From: an uncultured Bacteroidales bacterium
Lineage (GTDB): Bacteria > Bacteroidota > Bacteroidia > Bacteroidales > UBA932
Direction: 5' to 3'
Assembly (NCBI GenBank): GCA_944325435.1
Contig: CALVAC010000002.1
Location: 1-64,000, forward strand
DNA length: 64,000 bases
Shown piece after piece: positions 36,879-45,380 of the stretch (positions are counted from its first letter, which is position 1; each line of letters opens with the position of its first letter). A program made the position numbers and the translations under genes. The notes below the pieces were generated by a model. It did no database searches and was not told where the DNA came from. It worked only from the letters and a program-made list of their open reading frames with translations.

Positions 36879-38915
36879 TCAACTTTGCTGTTGCAGGTCA
36901 TCGAGGAATGTGTCTGCCCACGCGTCCGATGGCATTCTCCAGTCTCCGCGCGGGGAGAGGCTCACGCTTCCGACTTTAGGCCCATCCGGCAGGCAGCTGC
37001 GCTTGAACTGCTGAGAAAAGAACCTGCGGATGAATACGCGCAGCCATCGCACTATGGTCTCACTGTCGTAATGTCCTTTGTATTCCCCGTCTTCATCGCC
37101 GGAGCAGCCTCCTGAATCCGTGCAGAATGCCTTCTCCGCCAGGAACAGTATCTTTTCCGGAGAGAATCCGAACCTGAAGAAATGGTAGAGGAAGAAATCG
37201 TGCAGCTCGTACGGTCCCACGAGATCTTCAGTCACCTGTGATATCCTGCCATCCTCATCTGCAGGAAGCAGTTCCGGGCTGATAGGAGTATCGATGATGT
37301 CCATAAGTATTTCCCTGGCTGACCTGTCTGCCTTTTCCGCCTTGCCTCCGCTTGCCTGCCTTTCATCCGCAAACCGGTTTTCTGCAGCCCATCTTACGAG
37401 ATGCCGCACCAGAGTCTTGGGGATGCCGGCATTCACCCCGTACATGGATATATGGTCTCCGTTGTATGTGGCCCAGCCGAGGGCAAGCTCGGAAAGGTCT
37501 CCGGTGCCCACCACTATGCCTCCTGTCTGGTTGGCGATGTCCATAAGTATCTGCGTTCGTTCCCTTGCCTGGGCATTCTCGTATGTGCTGTCGTGCACGG
37601 AGATGTCATGCCCTATATCTGCAAAATGCCTGTCGCAGGCAGCGGTGATGGATATCTTCCTTGAGGTCACTCCCAGCACATCCATCAGGTCCTCGGCGTT
37701 TCCTCTTGTCCTGGCTGTAGTGCCGTATCCAGGCATCGTTACCCCGATTATCCTGTCGCGGCTCCAGCCGAGACGGTCTGCCGCCAGCACTGTGACAAGC
37801 AGGGCGAGGGAACTGTCCAGCCCTCCAGAAATGCCTATCACTGCGGTCCGGCTGCCGATGCGGGCCAGTCTCGATGCCAGACCGAGCACCTGTGTGGAGA
37901 TGATTTCCCTGCATCTTGTGTCCGTCTCCTCTCCTCCCGGAACGAATGGATGCGGTTGCACTTTCCTGTACAGCCGCTTTCCGAAATCAGTCGGTGCAGC
38001 CGCACCTGCCGTGACATGTCCGTATTTAAGTTCGGCGGCGGACCTGCCGTCCGGCAGGGTGCAGCCGTATGTGCTTGTCTTCTGCCTGAGTGCCCGGAGC
38101 TTGCCGCAGTCAATGTCGGCGATTGTAATGGATGGCTCCATACTGAACCTTTCTCCCTTGGCAAGCAGGGTGCCGTTCTCGCAGATGAGTGCCGCTCCGG
38201 CATAGACCAGGTCCTGGGTTGACTCTCCGAAACCGGCGGAGCAGTATACATATCCCGATATTGTCCTGGCTGACTGCTGGCAGACAAGCTGTTTCCTGTA
38301 CAGGTGCTTGCCGAGAATCTCGTTGCTTGCAGACAGGTTCACCGTTATTTCCGCTCCGTGCAGACAGTGGAATGAAGATGGCGGCACAGGTGTCCAGAGG
38401 TCTTCGCATATCTCCACGCAGAAGCCGTATCCTCCGATATGGAATATCTGCTCCGGAGAGATGATGCACCTGCCTCCAGCGTAGTCCATCTCCGCAGGGG
38501 GTATGCCTGCTCCTGAAGCGAACCATCTTGTCTCGTAGAATTCATTGTACGAAGGCATATAGGATTTTGGCACAATGCCGCATATCCCTTTTTCTCCTGA
38601 AATGACGACAGCGCAGTTGTACAGCCTTGATCTGTGCCTGACCGGGGCTCCTGCGATTACAGTGATATTTCTCCCTGCACAGTGTGCCGCTATGGCCCTG
38701 ATCCCATCTTCCGCCTTCTCCGCAAGGATATCCTGGCCGAAAAGGTCTCCACAGGTGTATCCCGTCACGCACAGTTCGGGAAACACTGCCAGAGACACCT
38801 CTTTTGAGCAGGCCAGGTCTATCATTCCGCATATCGCATCCACATTGGCCTGTATGTCCGCAATCCTGACGGCAGGAACGGCCGCTGCAGTTCTGACAAA
38901 ACCGTAATCTTTCAT
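36879..38915 (-). CDS. nadE: Glutamine-dependent NAD+ synthetase
   Basis: The enzyme amidates deamido-NAD to NAD, using ammonia released from glutamine. The N-terminal nitrilase-like glutaminase has E47 (FPELCVTGY), Lys in GIVPKSYMPSYNEF and Cys in CVEICEDLW. The synthetase domain has the PP-loop GISGGLDSSLAL and VGTGDLSELALGW. The start at 38915 (678 residues) is chosen because the frame extension to 38987 is unlike the family and runs into a terminator region. It lies 21 bases before the TerB-DnaJ gene. Confidence 0.95.
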   Translation of the reverse strand: MKDYGFVRTAAAVPAVRIADIQANVDAICGMIDLACSKEVSLAVFPELCVTGYTCGDLFGQDILAEKAEDGIRAIAAHCAGRNITVIAGAPVRHRSRLYNCAVVISGEKGICGIVPKSYMPSYNEFYETRWFASGAGIPPAEMDYAGGRCIISPEQIFHIGGYGFCVEICEDLWTPVPPSSFHCLHGAEITVNLSASNEILGKHLYRKQLVCQQSARTISGYVYCSAGFGESTQDLVYAGAALICENGTLLAKGERFSMEPSITIADIDCGKLRALRQKTSTYGCTLPDGRSAAELKYGHVTAGAAAPTDFGKRLYRKVQPHPFVPGGEETDTRCREIISTQVLGLASRLARIGSRTAVIGISGGLDSSLALLVTVLAADRLGWSRDRIIGVTMPGYGTTARTRGNAEDLMDVLGVTSRKISITAACDRHFADIGHDISVHDSTYENAQARERTQILMDIANQTGGIVVGTGDLSELALGWATYNGDHISMYGVNAGIPKTLVRHLVRWAAENRFADERQASGGKAEKADRSAREILMDIIDTPISPELLPADEDGRISQVTEDLVGPYELHDFFLYHFFRFGFSPEKILFLAEKAFCTDSGGCSGDEDGEYKGHYDSETIVRWLRVFIRRFFSQQFKRSCLPDGPKVGSVSLSPRGDWRMPSDAWADTFLDDLQQQS

Positions 38916-38966
38916 ATCTGGGCATCCGTTGGCCGGGGTATCCGGCAGATATTGTCCGGAGACAAA

Positions 38967-38991
38967 AAAAGTGACTATGACAGTCACTTTT
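38967..38991 (-). terminator. Intrinsic terminator of the PUR-protein gene
   Basis: AAAAGTGACT (38967-38976) and AGTCACTTTT (38982-38991) form a perfect 10-pair stem with a 5-base loop. Reading leftwards the stem runs into seven T (38964-38970), so it ends the transcript of the 39010-39354 gene before nadE. Confidence 0.8.
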
Positions 38992-39009
38992 CCTGTATTC
39001 TGACTTTAA

Positions 39010-39354
39010 TTAAAGTTCTTCAAAATTGACATCGGAGAAATTCCCTTCCCCTCCGGCAGGGCTTTCCCCGTCCTTGAGACAGTTGGCCCTTATATAGTCA
39101 ATCACTTCCTGAAGACCTTCGGTGAATTTGTCGAAGTCTTCCTTGTACAGGAAAATCTTGTGCTTGTCGTATGCGAAACTGCCGTCCTTCTCCACCTTGC
39201 GCTTGCTTTCGGTGATGGTCAGATAATAGTCATTGCCCTTCGTTGTCTTCACATCGAAGAAATAGGTCCGTTTCCCGGCCCTTACAGGTTTTGAGAAGAC
39301 ATCCTCTGCCGAACGCTCCTGAGCATTTGCTCCATCGAAATCCTCACTGTACAT
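39010..39354 (-). CDS. PUR family DNA/RNA-binding protein (DUF3276)
   Basis: This 114-residue protein is of the Bacteroidetes/spirochaete PUR-alpha-like family, which binds single-stranded nucleic acids. KRTYFFDVKTTKGNDYYLTI and HKIFLYKEDFDKF form the expected whirly-like beta-beta-beta-beta-alpha unit. The tail is acidic and disordered. It has its own promoter and terminator, so it is a single-gene transcript. Confidence 0.85.
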   Translation of the reverse strand: MYSEDFDGANAQERSAEDVFSKPVRAGKRTYFFDVKTTKGNDYYLTITESKRKVEKDGSFAYDKHKIFLYKEDFDKFTEGLQEVIDYIRANCLKDGESPAGGEGNFSDVNFEEL

Positions 39355-39381
39355 TTTGTATAAATTTTAAGTAAATCTCTA

Positions 39382-39389
39382 CAAAGTTA
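39382..39389 (-). promoter_or_regulatory. -7 box for the PUR-protein gene
   Basis: The minus strand reads TAACTTTG, matching TAnnTTTG, 28 bases upstream of the ATG at 39354. It is back to back with the nusB promoter. Confidence 0.5.
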
Positions 39390-39411
39390 AGGATTTTTCT
39401 GAAATTGCATA

Positions 39412-39419
39412 TATCTTTG
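39412..39419 (+). promoter_or_regulatory. -7 box for the nusB operon
   Basis: TATCTTTG matches TAnnTTTG, 19 bases upstream of the ATG at 39439. It would drive the long rightward operon from nusB to rimO and the following lipoprotein gene. Confidence 0.55.
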
Positions 39420-39438
39420 CGAGAAATTTTGTGTAAAT

Positions 39439-40383
39439 ATGCTCAACCGACGAATTTTAAGGATAAAAGTCTTCAAGGTGCTCTATGGCAGTGTGCTGAC
39501 AGGAGGCGGGTCGCTGGCGGAGGCGGAGGCCGGGCTTGATGTTTCGTGTGAGGCTACAAGGGATCTGTATGTCTTTATGCTCGGAATCATATCTCCGCTG
39601 ACCAGGGTGGCGCGTGAGAGGCTCGAGTCGGCCAGAAGGAAGTTCAATCCTACAGAGGAGGAGCGCAATCCGAACATGAAGTTTGCGGACAACGCCCTTG
39701 CCCGGCTGCTCGATGAAGACCCGGATTTCGGCAAGGCGTTTTCCAGAAGGAAATTCTCGTGGGAACAGTATGACCTGTTCCTCAAGAAGATATATTCTTC
39801 CATAACCGGCAGGGACTACTATGCGAAGTATATGTCATCAGGACAGAGTTCGCTTGCCGAGGACTGCCGGCTGTTCTCCAGGATATTCGAGGAGGAGTTC
39901 GTGGACAGTGTGGAACTGGAACAGATACTCGAGGATATGTCTATATGGTGGAACGATGACCTTGCATACTCGCTGACATACTGCTGCCGGACGATGGAGT
40001 CGATGGCAAAAGGTGCCGGATGGGAACTGCCCCCTCTTTACCAGAGCGACATGAAGAAAGATGTGAAGATGGAGAGCGACAGGCAGTTCGCGCACAGGCT
40101 TCTCCAGAATGCCTTCGCCGGCCGTCAGAGATATTCGGAAATGGTGTCGGAGGCGGTCTCCAACTGGGATCAGGACAGGATAGTCTCCACTGATATGGCA
40201 TTGATTATCACAGGTCTGGCAGAGGCGGAGAGCTTTCCTACAATCCCTGTAAGGGTGACTATCAATGAATATGTGGAGATCTCGAAGTATTACGGGACCC
40301 CTAAGAGCAGCATTTTCGTGAACGGGCTTCTGGACAGGCTTATCCAGAAACTTGCGGATGATGGCAGAATCCGGAAAATTTGA
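39439..40383 (+). CDS. nusB: Transcription antitermination factor NusB (long form)
   Basis: NusB binds boxA RNA with NusE and promotes rRNA antitermination. The C-terminal third carries the conserved NusB helices (DQDRIVSTDMALIITGLAE, FPTIPVRVTINEYVEISKYY and SSIFVNGLLDRLIQKL). At 314 residues it is about twice the size of E. coli NusB, with an N-terminal extension that is normal for Bacteroidetes. It is the first gene of a long operon and is followed by yajC after 45 bases. Confidence 0.9.
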   Translation: MLNRRILRIKVFKVLYGSVLTGGGSLAEAEAGLDVSCEATRDLYVFMLGIISPLTRVARERLESARRKFNPTEEERNPNMKFADNALARLLDEDPDFGKAFSRRKFSWEQYDLFLKKIYSSITGRDYYAKYMSSGQSSLAEDCRLFSRIFEEEFVDSVELEQILEDMSIWWNDDLAYSLTYCCRTMESMAKGAGWELPPLYQSDMKKDVKMESDRQFAHRLLQNAFAGRQRYSEMVSEAVSNWDQDRIVSTDMALIITGLAEAESFPTIPVRVTINEYVEISKYYGTPKSSIFVNGLLDRLIQKLADDGRIRKI

Positions 40384-40428
40384 TTATTTTTGGAATCTGA
40401 ATACAACAAACAATAAAAATACCGACAA

Positions 40429-40761
40429 ATGAATCTTATTACATTTTTGCAGGCGGCCGGAACAGCCGCGGCTTCCGGAGCACAGCAGGGGAGCGGATGG
40501 TCTATGTGGATCATGCTTATCCTTATCATAGTGGTGATGTGGTTCTTCATGATCCGTCCTCAGCGCAAGCAGCAGAAGGAGCTCCAGAAATTCCGTGAAG
40601 GATTACAGAAAGGCGACAAGGTCGTGACTATCGGGGGTATTTACGGCACAGTGGCCGAGGTGAAGGACAAGACCCTTGTGCTGGAGGTGGACAGCAATGT
40701 CAAGATCAAGGTTGACAAGAATTCGGTCGTAAAGGATTTTTCTGAAACACAGCAGCAGTAA
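40429..40761 (+). CDS. yajC: Preprotein translocase subunit YajC
   Basis: A 110-residue accessory subunit of the SecDF complex. One membrane segment (MLILIIVVMWFFMI) is followed by RPQRKQQKELQKFREGLQKG and the small YajC domain VTIGGIYGTVAEV. YajC commonly follows nusB in Bacteroidetes. It lies 18 bases before the YbbR-like gene. Confidence 0.93.
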   Translation: MNLITFLQAAGTAAASGAQQGSGWSMWIMLILIIVVMWFFMIRPQRKQQKELQKFREGLQKGDKVVTIGGIYGTVAEVKDKTLVLEVDSNVKIKVDKNSVVKDFSETQQQ

Positions 40762-40779
40762 CATGACTGTTACGGAGGG

Positions 40780-41748
40780 ATGAAGAAAGTATTTGCCAGA
40801 ATACTTGAAAAGTTCAATATCAACGGGAGAGATTTGCCGGTGTTCCTGCTTTCTCTCCTGTTGGCTTTCAGTATATGGTTCCTGTACAATCTGTCCCTCA
40901 AGTACATCGATTATCTCCAGGTGCCCGTTGTCGCCAGATGCAACATAGAGGGGCATTCGGCCGTGTCTGCCGGAAGCAGCGATGTGATTGCAAGATGCGG
41001 CACGAGCGGATACAATATAATCAGGCTCAAGTCATTGGGGAACAGATCTCCTGTTACTGTCAGTTTCAGCAGGATGCACAGTGCCGGAGGGGAGCTGTTC
41101 TATGTCACGGCAGATGACCTTCAGGAATATACCCATCTGATTTTCGGGGAGAATGTCTCCCTGGAATATTACCTCACTGACACGCTTTTCTTCAGGTTCC
41201 CGTACGAAACACACAAGAAAGTCCCTGTGAGGCCGGTATATGAGATAGATTTCGTGCCTCAGTATATGATTGTGGGAGATATGGAGGTGGAGCCAGATTC
41301 GGTGACCATATACGGCGAACCGTACAGGCTGGAGAAGATAGACTATGTGTACACCAGTCCGGTCAAGCTTTCTGGCATCCATTCTGGAATCCACGGCATG
41401 TCAAGGCTGGAGCAGATACGCGGGGTGAGGTTTTCCGATGAAAGTGTCAGGTATTCGGCGGATGTCGTCAGATATGTCGAGATACAGAAGACCTTGCCGG
41501 TGACGGGAAAGGATGTGCCGGAGGACAAATATATGATGGTGTATCCTCCGTATGCTACAGTCCGTTTCCGCTGCGCTTTCCCGTACAAGGGGGACCCGGA
41601 GGACAATGTGGCTGTGCATATCGATTACGGGGATTTCCTCAAGTCGAGAACCGGGAAATGCGTGGCAGTCACAGATGAGCTTCCGGATGGGGTGATAAGC
41701 TGTTCTGTAGAACCGCAGATATTCGAGTGTGTGGTGAACGACAGATAA
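40780..41748 (+). CDS. YbbR-like domain protein
   Basis: This 322-residue protein has one N-terminal membrane segment (LPVFLLSLLLAFSIWFLYNL) and an extracytoplasmic region of YbbR-like beta repeats (KVPVRPVYEIDFVPQYMIVG, VEPDSVTIYG). In Firmicutes YbbR (CdaR) regulates a c-di-AMP cyclase; that role is not shown in Bacteroidetes and no cyclase gene is nearby. It is followed by coaE after one base. Confidence 0.8.
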   Translation: MKKVFARILEKFNINGRDLPVFLLSLLLAFSIWFLYNLSLKYIDYLQVPVVARCNIEGHSAVSAGSSDVIARCGTSGYNIIRLKSLGNRSPVTVSFSRMHSAGGELFYVTADDLQEYTHLIFGENVSLEYYLTDTLFFRFPYETHKKVPVRPVYEIDFVPQYMIVGDMEVEPDSVTIYGEPYRLEKIDYVYTSPVKLSGIHSGIHGMSRLEQIRGVRFSDESVRYSADVVRYVEIQKTLPVTGKDVPEDKYMMVYPPYATVRFRCAFPYKGDPEDNVAVHIDYGDFLKSRTGKCVAVTDELPDGVISCSVEPQIFECVVNDR

Positions 41749-41749
41749 T

Positions 41750-42433
41750 ATGGGTATTTTGGGCACTCTTGCGGTTACCGGCGGCATAGGCAGCGGAAAA
41801 TCTCTCGTATGCAGATTTCTGGAGGAGAGGGGTTTTCCTGTCTATGATTCCGACAGCCGGACCAAGGCTCTGTATGACAATGACAGCAAACTCGTGCAGG
41901 ACATAAGGGACAGGATGGCCGCGTACCGGGATGGGAAAGGCCCGCTTCCGGAAAATTTCCTTCTGGGGAACGATGGAAGGATAGACCGCGGATGGCTCTC
42001 TTCGATAGTGTTCTCTGGACCGCGGAGCAGTGAGGCTCTGGCTGAGCTCGAGTCGGTTGTCCACCCTGCAGTCCTTCGTGATTTCGAGCTCTGGAAGTCT
42101 TCCCGCGAGGTTGTGGCTGCGGCCCGTTTCGGCACTGTGGTGATGGAATCAGCCATTATCCTTGACAAGCCCCTTTTCTTGCAGGCGATGGACAAGGTGC
42201 TACTGGTCGATGCTCCGGTGGAAATACGGCTGCGCAGGGCTTCCGAGAGGGATGGAGTGCCGTCGGATCATATCGTCGGGAGAATGTCTCATCAGCAGGG
42301 TATATTCGGGGATATATCACACGGGAAAGCACATCCCGACATAGATTTTGTCATAGAGAATACCGGAACTCCGGAAGAACTCAGGAGAAAGGTAGATGAA
42401 TTTATAGTTTTAAATTACAGTAACGGAAAATGA
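41750..42433 (+). CDS. coaE: Dephospho-CoA kinase
   Basis: The enzyme phosphorylates dephospho-CoA in the last step of CoA synthesis. The P-loop GGIGSGKS lies at residues 11-18, with YDSDSRTKALYD and the VVHPAVLRDFELW segment conserved. The 227-residue length is slightly above average. It overlaps the next gene by 4 bases. Confidence 0.94.
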   Translation: MGILGTLAVTGGIGSGKSLVCRFLEERGFPVYDSDSRTKALYDNDSKLVQDIRDRMAAYRDGKGPLPENFLLGNDGRIDRGWLSSIVFSGPRSSEALAELESVVHPAVLRDFELWKSSREVVAAARFGTVVMESAIILDKPLFLQAMDKVLLVDAPVEIRLRRASERDGVPSDHIVGRMSHQQGIFGDISHGKAHPDIDFVIENTGTPEELRRKVDEFIVLNYSNGK

Positions 42434-42867
42434 AAACAGATCTTACAAAAATTCTCTCGGTTCCAGGACAGGCAGGGCTGTTCAGATATGTGGCCCAGGC
42501 AAGGAACGGGGCGGTGGTGGAATCGCTGGTGGACGGCAAGAGAAGTTCCTGTGGGGTAAACAGCAGGATATCCGCCCTGTCGGATATCTCGATATATGCG
42601 GATGACGGTGAAGTCAAGCTGCAGGATGTCTTCGGGAAGATGAAGGTTGAGCTCGGGGATGCCGATGCCCCGTCACCGAAGGCTTCCGCAGAAGAGCTGA
42701 AGACTTTCTTTGGAAAAGTGCTTCCGGGATATGACAGGGACCGTTTCTATGTGTCGCATATGAAGAAGGTCGTAGGATGGTACAACTGCCTGAAGCAGTA
42801 TGCATCCCTCGATTTCGAGGAGCACGAGGCTTCCTCCGGAGAAGAGTCTGAAGACAAGGAGGAGTAG
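42430..42867 (+). CDS. DUF5606 family protein
   Basis: The 145-residue protein matches the Bacteroidetes-specific DUF5606 pattern: it begins TDLTKILSVPGQAGLFRYV and has RDRFYVSHMKKVVGWYNCLK near the C-terminus, with an acidic tail. The function is unknown. Its ATG overlaps the coaE stop and its TAG overlaps the rimO GTG start, so the three are probably translationally coupled. Confidence 0.85.
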   Translation: MKTDLTKILSVPGQAGLFRYVAQARNGAVVESLVDGKRSSCGVNSRISALSDISIYADDGEVKLQDVFGKMKVELGDADAPSPKASAEELKTFFGKVLPGYDRDRFYVSHMKKVVGWYNCLKQYASLDFEEHEASSGEESEDKEE

Positions 42868-44180
42868 TGCAGTCTGTACGTCCCATAACCCTCGGGTGTT
42901 CCAAGAACAGGGTGGACACCGAACATATCCTTTCCTTGCTTGACGGACATTATGAGATAGTCCCGGAAGGCGAGGAAAGGGATTATGTGGATTATCTGCT
43001 CGTGAATACCTGCGGCTTCATCGGAGATGCCAAGGAAGAGTCTGTCCAGACCATCCTCGAATGTGTCCGTATGAAAGAGGAGGGCAGGGCCGGCGCCGTC
43101 TATGTGTTCGGTTGCCTTTCGCAGAGATATTCCTCCGAAATGCCGGAACTGATACCCGAGGTGGATGCCTGGTTCGGAGCGAGGGATTTCTCTCCTCTTC
43201 TCAAGGCTTTCGGCGTGCAGGGAGATGCCCGTCCCGGTCGTTATCTGACCACGCCCCGTCACTATGCTTTCCTGAAGATTTCAGAGGGCTGTGACAGGAG
43301 ATGCTCCTATTGTGCCATACCTCACATAAGAGGCCGGCATGTGTCCGTGCCGATGGAAGATATCCTCGATGAAGCGAAGACGCTTGCAGCGGATGGTGTA
43401 AGGGAGCTGATAGTCATTGCCCAGGACACGACATATTACGGGCTGGACCTGTACCGCAGGAGGGCTCTGGCGGAACTTCTGCAGAAACTCTCTGAAATAG
43501 ATGGCATAGAATGGATAAGGGTGCATTATTCCTATCCGGATGACTTCCCGGAGGATGTGCTTGACCAGATGGCGGACAATCCTAAGGTATGCCGGTATAT
43601 GGATATACCTCTGCAGCATATTTCAGACCGGGTGCTGTCAAACATGCGCAGGAATGTGGATGGGGCATGGACCAGAGCCCTCATCCGGAAGATGAGGGAG
43701 CGTGTGCCAGGGGTAGTGTTGAGGACGACCATGATAGTAGGACATCCTGGCGAGGGGGAGAGCGAGTTCGCTGAACTGCTCGATTTCGTGCAGGAGGCGC
43801 GTTTCGAGAGACTCGGTGCTTTCAGATATTCGGAAGAGGAAGGTACATACGGGGCCGGGCATTTCAAGGATGATGTCCCTGAGGATGTCAAGCAGTCGAG
43901 GTATGATGAACTGATGTCGCTGCAGAGCGGCATTTCCTTGTCATTCAACAGGTCCAGGGTGGGGACGGTCGTCAGGGTCATCGTGGATGACCTTGTGGAT
44001 GGGATTCTGGTGTGCAGGAGCGAGTTCGAGAGTCCCGAAGTGGATGGCGAGATTCTTGTAAGATATTCCCCGGATACATTTGATGGTGTCGAACCATACT
44101 CTCTTGTCGGGGATTTCATCGATGTGAAGATAACGGCAGCCGATGAATATGACCTTGTCGGAGAGCCTGTATTTCAATAG
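42867..44180 (+). CDS. rimO: Ribosomal protein S12 methylthiotransferase RimO
   Basis: This radical SAM enzyme methylthiolates an Asp of ribosomal protein S12. The N-terminal UPF0004 domain has three cluster cysteines (C11, C49, C83). The radical SAM motif CDRRCSYC is at 142-149, and a C-terminal TRAM domain starts near residue 372. The start is GTG, overlapping the TAG of the previous gene by one base. No ATG upstream in frame is available, and homologues begin just before ITLGCSKN, so GTG is convincing. Confidence 0.94.
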   Translation: MQSVRPITLGCSKNRVDTEHILSLLDGHYEIVPEGEERDYVDYLLVNTCGFIGDAKEESVQTILECVRMKEEGRAGAVYVFGCLSQRYSSEMPELIPEVDAWFGARDFSPLLKAFGVQGDARPGRYLTTPRHYAFLKISEGCDRRCSYCAIPHIRGRHVSVPMEDILDEAKTLAADGVRELIVIAQDTTYYGLDLYRRRALAELLQKLSEIDGIEWIRVHYSYPDDFPEDVLDQMADNPKVCRYMDIPLQHISDRVLSNMRRNVDGAWTRALIRKMRERVPGVVLRTTMIVGHPGEGESEFAELLDFVQEARFERLGAFRYSEEEGTYGAGHFKDDVPEDVKQSRYDELMSLQSGISLSFNRSRVGTVVRVIVDDLVDGILVCRSEFESPEVDGEILVRYSPDTFDGVEPYSLVGDFIDVKITAADEYDLVGEPVFQ

Positions 44181-44200
44181 TGGATATAAACATCTGAGCC

Positions 44201-45028
44201 ATGAATAAGACAATCCTTCTGTTCGCCCTGTCCGTACCTTTCGCTCTCGTGTCGTGCGGACCGACATATTTCTCTCTCGGTGTGGAAATGCGCAATCCTT
44301 CTCGTTCCGGTATGGACCTGTCAGGTAAGAACATATCTGTATCCTACCTTGACGATGGCAAGGATTCTTTGTTTCTTCCTTCTGTGGCGGAGGGCTTTAC
44401 CGAGGCTCTTGAAAAGGATTTCTTCGGAGGAGAGCAGAAGATAGGCATCTATTCCGTCCGTGACAGTGAAGGAGTTGACTATACCTGCAGGGACAGTATG
44501 GTAAGTCTCTTGATGGATACGGGAGTGGATGTCGCTTTCCTGTTCGGTCTCGAATCGATGGACAGGCCGGAAGATTCCGTGTCGGATGTCCCGTTCGAGA
44601 TAAGGCTTTATGTCTACGATGCGATGAACCAGAAAGATACGGTGCAGATGTACAGCGGCAGAAGTGCTCTCAAACAGGCTGCGGATATTTCGGAGCAGGG
44701 GCTTGAAACCGGTCGCCGCAGTGCGCATATCTTTGTCTCCGCATGGTCTGAACAGCGTTTCGTGTTCTATTATTATGACACGAGCGAAGCGTGGTGCCGT
44801 GCTGCGGAATACGCTTCCGATTACAGGTTCAAGGATGCCATGGATATATGGATGGGCTTTCTCGATACCGGCAATATGCGCAAACGTGCCTGTGCCGAAT
44901 ACAATATGGCTGTGGCCTGCTGCATAATGGGGGAGAAAGAGCTGGCCAAGCAATGGCTTGACCGGGCAGATTCCGACTATTTCATCCCCTATTCCTATTC
45001 TCTCCGAGAAAAAATAGATAAGCTATAA
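44201..45028 (+). CDS. Lipoprotein of unknown function
   Basis: The signal KTILLFALSVPFALVSCG has a lipobox ending in Cys. The mature 255 or so residues include ISVSYLDDGKDSLFLPSVAE and, near the C-terminus, a TPR-like stretch (AEYNMAVACCIMGEKELAKQ). It resembles Bacteroidetes envelope lipoproteins of unassigned role (a DUF6340-type relation is possible but not certain). It is the last gene of the nusB operon and ends 2 bases from the 3' end of rnpB on the other strand. Confidence 0.7.
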   Translation: MNKTILLFALSVPFALVSCGPTYFSLGVEMRNPSRSGMDLSGKNISVSYLDDGKDSLFLPSVAEGFTEALEKDFFGGEQKIGIYSVRDSEGVDYTCRDSMVSLLMDTGVDVAFLFGLESMDRPEDSVSDVPFEIRLYVYDAMNQKDTVQMYSGRSALKQAADISEQGLETGRRSAHIFVSAWSEQRFVFYYYDTSEAWCRAAEYASDYRFKDAMDIWMGFLDTGNMRKRACAEYNMAVACCIMGEKELAKQWLDRADSDYFIPYSYSLREKIDKL

Positions 45029-45029
45029 A

Positions 45030-45349
45030 AAGGCGGGACCGTAAGCCGGTTTCTGTTTTGTCCTGTCATTTATCTTCGCAACCTACCCCCTGGCATCGGA
45101 CGGGCAGCCCTCATCTGCCAGTATATTTGGTCTTGCAGGCCCCGGATCCGTACCCCTGCGATGTCGCCATCGCAGGCCATGGGCTCTTACCCCACATTTT
45201 CACCCTTGCCCAGGCCGCAGCCGGGCGGTTATTTTCTGTTACGGATATCAAAAGATTTCTCCCATCTGCGATTTCCGCAGCGGGGTGCCCTTTCCTGTCC
45301 GGACTTTCCTCTTCCGGCTGACCGGAAGCGACAGGTCGTCCCGCCTGTT
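45030..45349 (-). ncRNA. rnpB: RNase P RNA
   Basis: The minus strand has the RNase P core. The conserved GAGGAAAGTCCGGAC is at 45297-45311, and ACAGAAACCGGCTTAC lies near the 3' end. The 5' AGGCGGGAC pairs with the 3' GTCCCGCCT to close the P1 helix at 45031-45039. The length of about 320 bases suits a bacterial type A molecule. It processes tRNA 5' ends with RnpA. Confidence 0.93.
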
Positions 45350-45380
45350 ATGTGTCAATGATCTTGATGCCGTGTACGGC

